Assembly (NCBI GenBank): GCA_905235825.1
Contig: CAJONH010000089.1
Coordinates: forward strand, 1-12,774
Length of the DNA: 12,774 nucleotides
DNA from: Candidatus Gastranaerophilales bacterium
Lineage (GTDB): Bacteria > Cyanobacteriota > Vampirovibrionia > Gastranaerophilales > Gastranaerophilaceae
Reading direction: 5' to 3'
This document shows, piece by piece, positions 6,234 to 12,167 of the stretch. The first letter of the stretch is position 1; each line of letters begins with the position of its first letter. Under the pieces are notes generated by a model that had not been told where the DNA came from, ran no database searches, and saw only the letters and a program-made list of their open reading frames with translations. Position numbers and translations under genes: made by a program.

Positions 6234-6893
6234 TTAAACTTCTAAAATATCTTTTACGTGAGAAATAATTTTTTTATGAATTTCTTTTTCGCTTAGTGTA
6301 CCGTCTATAGAAATAAAATTATATTCCTGTTTCATTTTTTGATATTCGGCAATACATTTATCCTGATATATTCTAAAACTTTCATAAAAATCGCTGCTTA
6401 AACCTATATCACGACCGGATTCCCAATAATCAAGCCCTGTTGTACCTATAATTCTTTTTAATAAAATCTCAACGGGAACATCAAGATAGAATACCATATC
6501 AGGTTCGGGAGCATAATTATAAAGATTTTTCAGCCATTCTATATCATGACCTCTTACAACATCACGAACATAAGCGGTATATATATATCTGTCCAAAATA
6601 ACCACAAAACCGGCTTTTAAGGCAGGAATTATGACCTGTTCAAGTCTGTCGGCAAAATCTGCCGCATATAAAAGACTGAAAGTTGTTGCATTTAAAAGAT
6701 TTCTTTCTTTTGCATCGTTAATGGCATCGGCAATAAATTTAGATGTTTTCCATTCACTGACCATAGCTCCGTAAGATTGGTCTTCAATCCATCTTTTTAA
6801 TTTTGAAATTTGTGTGGATTTTCCCGAACCGTCAGTGCCTTCTATTACAACCAAAAGCCCCTCATAACCATGCTTTGATTTATATGCAGTCAT
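6234..6893 (-). CDS. Thymidylate-kinase-like P-loop kinase, second of a tandem pair
   Basis: A 219-residue protein of the dTMP-kinase fold (normal Tmk is about 210). The P-loop is EGTDGSGKSTQ (18-28) and the DRY motif is at 101-103 (DRYIYTAYVRD). The usual Tmk motif R-E-P-G-G-T after the second strand is missing; VSEWKTSKF stands there (45-53). TFSLLYAADFADRLEQ (71-86) replaces the helix holding the substrate base. Tmk phosphorylates dTMP to dTDP; with these changes the substrate here may differ, so I give no symbol. ATG at 6893 overlaps the stop codon of the upstream paralogue (TAATG), which implies coupled translation and perhaps a heterodimer. It is convergent with the metallopeptidase gene, with 29 bases and no hairpin between them. 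Confidence 0.8.
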   Translation of the reverse strand: MTAYKSKHGYEGLLVVIEGTDGSGKSTQISKLKRWIEDQSYGAMVSEWKTSKFIADAINDAKERNLLNATTFSLLYAADFADRLEQVIIPALKAGFVVILDRYIYTAYVRDVVRGHDIEWLKNLYNYAPEPDMVFYLDVPVEILLKRIIGTTGLDYWESGRDIGLSSDFYESFRIYQDKCIAEYQKMKQEYNFISIDGTLSEKEIHKKIISHVKDILEV

Positions 6894-7576
6894 TAAAGCT
6901 CTATTCCTTTCAATGCCAAAACCGACTTTATCTGTTCTCTAAAGAAAACTTGTTTTTTATGAATACTTTCATTTGCATCAATTTCAACCAATCCGTATTC
7001 ATCAACCATTTTTTTGTATTCGTCATTAACCCGTTTTTGAAAAATTTTATAGCTTTCATAAGGATCGGAACTGATTTTTAAATCCATGCCAGCCTCATAA
7101 AACTTAGGAGCACGATTAGCACAAATACGCTCTAACGAAACATCTTCAGTTACTCTGAAATAAAGGGTTAAATCGGGACGAACCGCAAAACCGTATACTT
7201 TTCTTATCCAATCCTTATCAACACCTCTTGCAACATCACGTGCAAATGCAGTATAAACATATCTGTCCGCAAGTACTATAAAACCTGCTTTTAATGCCGG
7301 AATAATTATTTGTTCAAGCCTGTCGGCAAAATCTACTGCGTGTAAAAGAGAAAATGTACGAGGACTCAATAAATTTTTCTTTTTTGCGGCTTTTGTCGTC
7401 TGTGAAATTAAATCAGAAGAATTCCACTCTGTAAATATAACATCCTGCTTTAATGATTTAAGCCAGTCACGTAAAATAACAAGCTGTGTTGATTTGCCCG
7501 ATCCGTCTATTCCCTCAACACAAACTAACGTACCTTTTAAATTATGCGGTTTATTTAATCTGAATTTATCTTCCAT
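6893..7576 (-). CDS. Thymidylate-kinase-like P-loop kinase, first of a tandem pair
   Basis: A 227-residue paralogue of the next gene. Both share the P-loop (EGIDGSGKSTQ, 21-31), the stretch TFSLLHAVDFADRLEQIIIP (74-93) and DRYVYTAFARDVARG (104-118). As in its neighbour, FTEWNSSD replaces the R-E-P-G-G-T of classical Tmk, so both belong to a divergent branch. No classical tmk is seen in the window. The two copies have clearly diverged outside the shared motifs, so the duplication is old and both are probably kept for function. ATG 7576 has no Shine-Dalgarno. A TACAAT at 7583-7588 (minus strand) is only 6 bases from the ATG, so if it is the -10 box the message would be almost leaderless. The gene is divergent from ricT; in B. 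subtilis tmk and ricT (yaaT) are also near neighbours. Confidence 0.8.
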   Translation of the reverse strand: MEDKFRLNKPHNLKGTLVCVEGIDGSGKSTQLVILRDWLKSLKQDVIFTEWNSSDLISQTTKAAKKKNLLSPRTFSLLHAVDFADRLEQIIIPALKAGFIVLADRYVYTAFARDVARGVDKDWIRKVYGFAVRPDLTLYFRVTEDVSLERICANRAPKFYEAGMDLKISSDPYESYKIFQKRVNDEYKKMVDEYGLVEIDANESIHKKQVFFREQIKSVLALKGIEL

Positions 7577-7609
7577 AAAGTTATTGTATCACATGTCATA
7601 ATAATTGAG

Positions 7610-7633
7610 AATTTATAAACATTTTTATAAATT
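7610..7633. promoter_or_regulatory. Perfect inverted repeat in the Tmk-like/ricT divergent gap (possible operator)
   Basis: AATTTATAAA (7610-7619) and TTTATAAATT (7624-7633) are exact reverse complements around the four-base spacer CATT. The site lies mid-way between two divergent genes, where a shared operator would sit. It is all A/T, so chance is a real alternative. Confidence 0.3.
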
Positions 7634-7650
7634 TATGCTATTATTAACTT

Positions 7651-8577
7651 ATGTTTGCAGTGAAATTAATAAGAAATAAACAATGTCCGATTGATGTTCC
7701 CGAAGGAACACAAATTAAACACGGAGATATGGTTCTTGTATTAACTGATAAAGGTGAAGAAGCTGCTCAGGTTTATTTAGTCCCGCCTCAAGTTGAAAGT
7801 ATTCTTAAAAGAAAAAAAGTTCCTTCCATCCCATTTTTAAGGGTTATGACCGAGGATGATATTAAAGAATATGAAAATATAAAAAAAATGGATGAAGAAG
7901 GGTATAAAAGCTGTTTCCAGCTAATTAAACAGCATAATTTGCAAATGAATCTTATTCAATGCAGATATACTTTTGATAAAAGGAAAGTTACATTTTATTA
8001 CACTGCACCTGAACGTGTTGATTTTAGAGAACTTTTAAAAGATTTAACAAAAGTTTTCAGGCGTGTAAGAATAGACTTAAAACATATCGGTGTACGTGAT
8101 GAAACATCATTGTGCTGCGGTAACGGATTATGCGGACGGGCTTTTTGCTGTTGTACGTTTAAAAGACAATTTGATTCAATAAATATTAAACTTGCTCATG
8201 ACCAGAGCATGCCTATTACTCCGAGTAAAATTTCGGGAACTTGCGGCAGACTTTTGTGTTGTTTAAATTACGAATATAAAAATTATATTGAAACGGCAAA
8301 AGAAATGGTGCCTATAGGTTCAGGTGTTATGACCGTTGACGGTGTAGGCAGAGTATGCGGATTAAACATTTTAACAAATAAAGTATCCGTAAAACTTTCA
8401 GACGGAAAAATCAAAGAATTTCCAAGTTCTGAAGTTGAAATGATTGATACGGATGTTAATATCGAAATTGATGTTAATACTTCAAACTATAAATATGCTT
8501 CTATGCAGCAGACAGATGAAAATGTAGATATTAAACAATTTGAAGATGATAGAAACAGCTCAACGGGTAATATATAA
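7651..8577 (+). CDS. ricT: RicT/YaaT (PSP1-domain) Fe-S regulatory protein
   Basis: A 308-residue protein of the PSP1/YaaT family (B. subtilis RicT is about 275). The central block is the signature: LKHIGVRDETSLCCGNGLCG (143-162), then RAFCCCTF and ISGTCGRLLCCLNYE (194-208). It holds Cys 155, 156, 161, 166-168, 198, 203 and 204, some of which bind iron-sulfur clusters in the Bacillus RicA-RicF-RicT complex. That complex promotes RNase Y maturation of transcripts and affects competence, biofilm and sporulation. RicA and RicF partners are not in the window. The C-terminal residues from about 265 form an acidic, probably disordered tail that accounts for the extra length. ATG 7651 has no Shine-Dalgarno, but the protein begins where the family's first strand should (MFAVKLIRN), so the start is acceptable. 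Family call firm; role by analogy. Confidence 0.9.
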   Translation: MFAVKLIRNKQCPIDVPEGTQIKHGDMVLVLTDKGEEAAQVYLVPPQVESILKRKKVPSIPFLRVMTEDDIKEYENIKKMDEEGYKSCFQLIKQHNLQMNLIQCRYTFDKRKVTFYYTAPERVDFRELLKDLTKVFRRVRIDLKHIGVRDETSLCCGNGLCGRAFCCCTFKRQFDSINIKLAHDQSMPITPSKISGTCGRLLCCLNYEYKNYIETAKEMVPIGSGVMTVDGVGRVCGLNILTNKVSVKLSDGKIKEFPSSEVEMIDTDVNIEIDVNTSNYKYASMQQTDENVDIKQFEDDRNSSTGNI

Positions 8578-8637
8578 TCATTTGTATTAATCAAAATGTC
8601 GAATTAATTTTTTTTGAAATTGATTTATTATTAAAAT

Positions 8638-9024
8638 ATGTTTAATTCTGACTGGTATAATAATTTAAATAAACCGTTTCTTGCCCCGCCGGACAGCATT
8701 TTCATGCCCGTTTGGAGCATTTTATATGTGATGATAATAATTTCATTAATTCTATATCTGAAAAACGGGTTAAAAAACAAAGCTAAAGGCTTGATTTTCT
8801 TTATTATTCAAATGCTGTTAAATTTCAGCTGGACATTTATATTTTTTGCAATGAGAAATATAATGGCAGCCTTATTTATAATCATAATTATGTGGATATT
8901 TATTGCTTTAACTGTTGCGGAATTTTCAAAACATTCAAAACCCGCTGCTATATTGCTTCTTCCGTATATTATATGGGTGAGTTTTGCCTTTTATCTTAAT
9001 TTTGGTTATTTAGTACTGAATTAA
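8638..9024 (+). CDS. tspO: Short TspO/MBR family membrane protein
   Basis: A 128-residue protein against about 155 for usual TspO. It starts directly at the conserved loop after TM1: WYNNLNKPFLAPPDSIFMPV (6-25), then WSILY. Next come NFSWTFIFF (62-70) and the C-terminal LLLPYIIWVSFAFYLN (106-121), all family hallmarks including the P-Y-x-x-W-V-x-F-A porphyrin/cholesterol-pocket segment. Four membrane segments remain (about 24-42, 50-70, 73-95, 102-122); TM1 is absent. An in-frame TAA at 8632-8634 rules out a longer start. TspO binds porphyrins and can act in tetrapyrrole or stress responses; whether a four-helix form works is unknown. No Shine-Dalgarno is seen. The last 29 bases overlap the convergent yqeK gene. 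Confidence 0.82.
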   Translation: MFNSDWYNNLNKPFLAPPDSIFMPVWSILYVMIIISLILYLKNGLKNKAKGLIFFIIQMLLNFSWTFIFFAMRNIMAALFIIIIMWIFIALTVAEFSKHSKPAAILLLPYIIWVSFAFYLNFGYLVLN

Positions 9025-9586
9025 GGAAGGCATTATATACTTCTATTGTTTGAAAACAAATCGGCAAATTACGTTTAACAAGACTTTTTATTGTTATTTT
9101 AAAACTTTTAAGCATAGCTTCATCCAAACTGTTATGAGCATTCAATGCTTCTTCAATTTTTTGCCGCATTTCCTGCTCCCGTGTTTTGTGTTCTATTTTA
9201 TCGGCGATAAAAATAATTTTTTCAAAATTACTCATTCCTGTTTTACCAATAGTATGCCACCTTATTGAAGATAAAATTTCTTCATCGTTGATGCCGTATT
9301 CATTTTGGGCTATAATGGCACCGACAGGTGCATGCCAGGTTTTTAAACTCTGTTTTTCGCAATCAAGCAGACAATAATTGTATTTTGAAAGTTCATCTTT
9401 AGAAAGACATTTTGCACAATCATGTAAAAGTCCTGCTATTTGTGCTTTTTCAGTATTGCATTTAAATCTTTCAGCCAGTTCAAGTGCCATTTCCATAACA
9501 CCGAGTGAATGAAGATAGCGTTCATAAGTCAAACAATTTTGTAATTTTTCTTTTATTTCTTCAATGTCAAATTTTGTATAAATCAT
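8996..9586 (-). CDS. yqeK: YqeK-type HD-domain diadenosine tetraphosphate hydrolase
   Basis: A 196-residue HD-superfamily phosphohydrolase. Metal ligands are visible: His26 (RYLHSLGV), His55-Asp56 (LLHDCAK), His85 (WHAPVGA), His111 (IRWHTIGKTGMSNFEKIIF) and Asp129 (IADKIE). The RWHTxGxxGMxxxEKIIFIAD stretch is typical of YqeK, which cleaves Ap4A symmetrically to two ADP. ATG 9586 lies inside the end of nadD (20-base overlap). NadD followed by YqeK is a widely conserved pair, often followed by the ribosome-silencing factor RsfS, which is absent here. The gene's end overlaps tspO on the other strand. Confidence 0.92.
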   Translation of the reverse strand: MIYTKFDIEEIKEKLQNCLTYERYLHSLGVMEMALELAERFKCNTEKAQIAGLLHDCAKCLSKDELSKYNYCLLDCEKQSLKTWHAPVGAIIAQNEYGINDEEILSSIRWHTIGKTGMSNFEKIIFIADKIEHKTREQEMRQKIEEALNAHNSLDEAMLKSFKITIKSLVKRNLPICFQTIEVYNAFLNSVLNNQN

Positions 9587-10166
9587 ATTTTTTTATATAT
9601 TCTGCGACTTTTTCAGGAACTAAATCATTAATCGCAATACCTTCCTTGCATCTTTCTCTTATTTCACTTGCCGAAATGTCAATAAACGGCATTTTCATCA
9701 GATTATAATTATATCCTTTTTGCTTTAATTTTTCAAACAGTTCTTCATTAAAATTATTCTCACGAACAAAAAGAATAAAATTTACTAATTTTTTCAATTC
9801 TTCGGTTTTATACCAGCTTTCAATCTGTGCAAATGCATCAGTACCAATAATAAAATTAATTTTTTCCTTTGGTTTAACAATATCATATATTTGAATAATG
9901 GTATCAAATGTATATGAAGGTTTATTTCTTGTATATTCTATAGCTGATACATCAAAGTAGGGTATATCTTCAACGGCTAATTGAACCATTTCAAGCCGAT
10001 GTATTGCATTTTTCGCATTAAATTCTTTTAAATTTTTATGAGGCGGTTTGTATGCCGGAATAAATACAATTTTATCAAAATTAAATTTTTTATGTACATA
10101 CTCAGCAACAGCCAAATGTGCATTGTGTATCGGATTAAAACTGCCTTGATATAAGCATTCAGCCAT
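9567..10166 (-). CDS. nadD: Nicotinate-nucleotide adenylyltransferase
   Basis: A 199-residue protein of normal NadD length. It joins nicotinate mononucleotide and ATP to nicotinate adenine dinucleotide, the step before NAD synthetase. Signatures are GSFNPIHNAHLAV (8-20) for the GxFDPxHxGH nucleotidyltransferase motif, FIPAYKPPHK (35-44), FIIGTDAF (105-112), SWYKTEEL (117-124) and ISASEIRER (164-172) for the ISSTxIR motif. Asn11 replaces the common Asp in the first motif and Asn15 replaces Gly; both are conservative. ATG 10166 has AGAGG at short spacing and lies 7 bases after the upstream kinase gene; yqeK overlaps its end. All three minus-strand genes should form one operon. Confidence 0.94.
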   Translation of the reverse strand: MAECLYQGSFNPIHNAHLAVAEYVHKKFNFDKIVFIPAYKPPHKNLKEFNAKNAIHRLEMVQLAVEDIPYFDVSAIEYTRNKPSYTFDTIIQIYDIVKPKEKINFIIGTDAFAQIESWYKTEELKKLVNFILFVRENNFNEELFEKLKQKGYNYNLMKMPFIDISASEIRERCKEGIAINDLVPEKVAEYIKKYDLYKI

Positions 10167-10173
10167 AAAGCCT

Positions 10174-11073
10174 CTACTTCATAAAATGAATGTTCTCAAC
10201 AATGGAAAGAATTTTATTCATAAATATCTTATAATTTTTTCTTTCCGCAGCACCTGAAAGAACTATATCAGCACCGTTTTTGCATCCTCTGATATATATT
10301 TCCGCCTTATTTGATGCATTTTCATACATTATATGAGCAGCATCACCTAAACCTCTTTCTTTTGCACGTATAAAAAATCTTTCCTTTTGAATATTTCTGT
10401 CAATATCTACATATATTTTGAAATCAAACGCATCTCGGATTTTATCCGTCAGTGTAAATAATCCTTCCGATATTACAACTTTAGAAGGGAAAGCAGGAGT
10501 TGCATCATTAATTCTTATAGTTGTTCCCGACATATCATATTTAGGAAGCATAACGGGATTTCCGCCGAGCAACTGTTTTATATGCCTGTACATAAGGTCT
10601 AATTCAAGAGCTTCGGGAACGTCAAAATCATAATTTTTTGCAAATTCAGCCATTCCGCCGGCTTTTTTAACTTCTTGACTTCGGTCATAATAGTAATCAT
10701 CTGTATTTACACGAGTAACAAGACTTTTTAATTTATGTTTATTTTGAAAAGAAAGTATAGTATCTATTACATCCATTGTTACGGTTGATTTTCCGCTTGC
10801 TGTTTCACCTGCAATACCTATTGATGCGGAACGTTCCGTAATACCCGTTATAAATTTTGCCGCTTTATGTATTGCACTTTGGCTATATCCTAATAAAACA
10901 GGATTTTCGGCATTAATTTCTTCTTCAAAAATTTTAAAAAGAGCTATTTCCGCACTATGAAGTTTTTCAACCGGAGAAGATGTATACTTATTTTTATTAT
11001 TTTGAGTATTGGTAAATATTGAATTTAATAATTTTTTTTGTGAAATTAAATCACGGCTGAGTGTCTGAATCAC
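10174..11073 (-). CDS. Uridine-kinase-family P-loop kinase with an N-terminal helical extension
   Basis: A 299-residue protein. The kinase domain begins at about residue 84: Walker A GIAGETASGKST (86-97), NTDDYYYDR (123-131) with the family's D-D-Y-Y, the stretch YDFDVPEALELDLMYRHIKQ (148-167), PKYDMSGTTIR (177-187) and the Walker B-like VVISEGLFTL (199-208). Uridine kinases phosphorylate uridine/cytidine; relatives act on nicotinamide riboside, phosphoribulose or pantothenate. Residues 1-83 are an extra, mostly helical region not found in plain Udk (about 210 aa), somewhat like the leading part of pantothenate kinase. The start is GTG at 11073 with AAAAGGA (11080-11086, minus strand) at good spacing. 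Being first in an operon with nadD and yqeK, it may act on a pyridine riboside; that is speculation. Family sure, substrate not. Confidence 0.78.
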   Translation of the reverse strand: MIQTLSRDLISQKKLLNSIFTNTQNNKNKYTSSPVEKLHSAEIALFKIFEEEINAENPVLLGYSQSAIHKAAKFITGITERSASIGIAGETASGKSTVTMDVIDTILSFQNKHKLKSLVTRVNTDDYYYDRSQEVKKAGGMAEFAKNYDFDVPEALELDLMYRHIKQLLGGNPVMLPKYDMSGTTIRINDATPAFPSKVVISEGLFTLTDKIRDAFDFKIYVDIDRNIQKERFFIRAKERGLGDAAHIMYENASNKAEIYIRGCKNGADIVLSGAAERKNYKIFMNKILSIVENIHFMK

Positions 11074-11100
11074 GATATTTCCTTTTTAACTGTTGTTTCA

Positions 11101-11106
11101 AATATA
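11101..11106 (-). promoter_or_regulatory. Possible extended -10 promoter of the kinase-nadD-yqeK operon
   Basis: On the minus strand, TGA-TATATT (box at 11106-11101) gives 5 of 6 matches to TATAAT with a TGn extension. A weak TTGTTT lies upstream at 15-base spacing. The leader to the GTG would be about 20 bases. Moderate support only, in very AT-rich DNA. Confidence 0.35.
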
Positions 11107-11200
11107 TCAAAATAAAAGTAGAAACAAAATATTTTTGTTAATTATGTAACAATATTTAGTGTAATTTTTACAAAATTATAAAAACAATATTTTTAACAAC

Positions 11201-11230
11201 TTGAAACGGCAGTTTGTTCATGTTATTAAT
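11201..11230 (+). promoter_or_regulatory. Probable promoter of ispH-rpsA
   Basis: TTGAAA (11201-11206) and TATTAA (11224-11229) are 17 bases apart, with TG at 11221-11222 forming an extended -10. Transcription from near 11236 would leave a leader of about 50 bases before the proposed CTG start. Confidence 0.45.
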
Positions 11231-11272
11231 GAGGTACAGCAGAAAGTTATCTTTTTGCCAGTCTAAAGAATC

Positions 11273-11277
11273 GGAAG
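11273..11277 (+). promoter_or_regulatory. Ribosome-binding site supporting the ispH CTG start
   Basis: GGAAG stands 9 bases before CTG at 11287. No ATG, GTG or TTG exists in frame between the TGA at 11230-11232 and codon 55 of the protein. Confidence 0.4.
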
Positions 11278-11286
11278 TTTAATAAA

Positions 11287-12153
11287 CTGAGTAAACATAT
11301 AAAATTAGCCCGATATGCAGGCTTTTGCCACGGAGTAAAAAGGGCAGTCGAAACTACTAAACAAATAAAATTTGATAATAAGGACAAGCAGGTTTGGATT
11401 ATCGGTGAGTTAATTCATAATTCTAATGTTATTAACGAGCTTGATAACTTGGGTATTCACACTGTTACCGATATATGCGAGTGCAAAGGCGGTATTTGCA
11501 TAGTAAGAAGCCACGGAATGGCTCCCGATAAAATTGAAGAAATCAAGGCTAAAGGCTTTGAACTTGTTGATTTAACATGTCCCGACGTAAAAAAAGTTCA
11601 GCAAAAAGCAGTTCAACTTGCAAAAGAAGGTTTCCCTGTTTTGATACTCGGGAAAGGAGAACATCCCGAAGTTATTGCAATTAAGGCTAATGCTTTACAA
11701 TACAGTGATAAAATTTTCGTTATTTCTGATGTTGATGAACTTAATAAAATATCCGACATAATAAAAAATGAAAAAAGAGCCGGAGTTGTTATTCAGACAA
11801 CTCAAAAATCGGAGCTTTTGCAAAATATTGTTTCACAACTTGTATTAATGACAAGTGAAATAAAAATATTTAATACCATTTGTAAATCAACTGAAAGAAG
11901 ACAGCATGAGGCACTTGAACTGGCAAAAAAATCCGATTTAATGATTGTAGTCGGAAGTAAAAACAGTGCAAATACTACTCATTTAGCGGAAATACTGCAA
12001 AATATTACACCTACTCTGCATATAGAAACAGCAGATGATTTTGATAAACAAAATGAAATTATAAAAAATTCAATGAATATAGGAGTAACAGCCGGAGCGT
12101 CAACACCCGATTACATTATTAATGATGTTATAAAAAAATTAAAACAAATATAG
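11287..12153 (+). CDS. ispH: 4-hydroxy-3-methylbut-2-enyl diphosphate reductase (IspH), probable CTG start
   Basis: A 288-residue protein if begun at CTG 11287, the normal IspH length. It does the last step of the MEP isoprenoid pathway, reducing HMBPP to IPP and DMAPP with a [4Fe-4S] cluster. All three cluster cysteines are present: Cys14 (KLARYAGFCHGVKRAV), Cys98 (DLTCPDVKKV) and Cys199 (NTICKSTERRQ). Substrate residues are also present: His44 (GELIHNSNV), His126 and Glu128 (GEHPEV), Thr171-172 (QTTQ), then NSANTTHLAE and TAGASTPDYII. The first standard start, TTG at codon 55, would delete Cys14 and His44 and cannot be right. CTG with an upstream GGAAG is the best start, with ATA at 11299 as the second choice. 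The stop lies 14 bases before the S1 gene, so they are cotranscribed. Confidence 0.9.
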   Translation: MSKHIKLARYAGFCHGVKRAVETTKQIKFDNKDKQVWIIGELIHNSNVINELDNLGIHTVTDICECKGGICIVRSHGMAPDKIEEIKAKGFELVDLTCPDVKKVQQKAVQLAKEGFPVLILGKGEHPEVIAIKANALQYSDKIFVISDVDELNKISDIIKNEKRAGVVIQTTQKSELLQNIVSQLVLMTSEIKIFNTICKSTERRQHEALELAKKSDLMIVVGSKNSANTTHLAEILQNITPTLHIETADDFDKQNEIIKNSMNIGVTAGASTPDYIINDVIKKLKQI

Positions 12154-12167
12154 GAAAGGATAATAAA

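Larger units (their letters stand above)
11074..11286. other. Divergent intergenic region between the kinase operon and ispH
   Basis: 213 bases, the longest non-coding stretch of the window. It holds the two proposed promoters and small inverted repeats: TTGTTA...TAACAA around 11136-11153, and TGTAA-TTT-TTACA at 11160-11172. A 20-codon frame (ATG 11220 to TAA 11282) lacks a ribosome-binding site and overlaps the proposed -10 box, so I do not call it. No riboswitch fold is recognised. Confidence 0.4.

Noticed and set aside
11220..11282. 20-codon leader peptide (MLLMRYSRKL...) before ispH
   Set aside because: There is no ribosome-binding site, it overlaps the proposed -10 box and it has no regulatory codon run; the frame is short enough to be chance.
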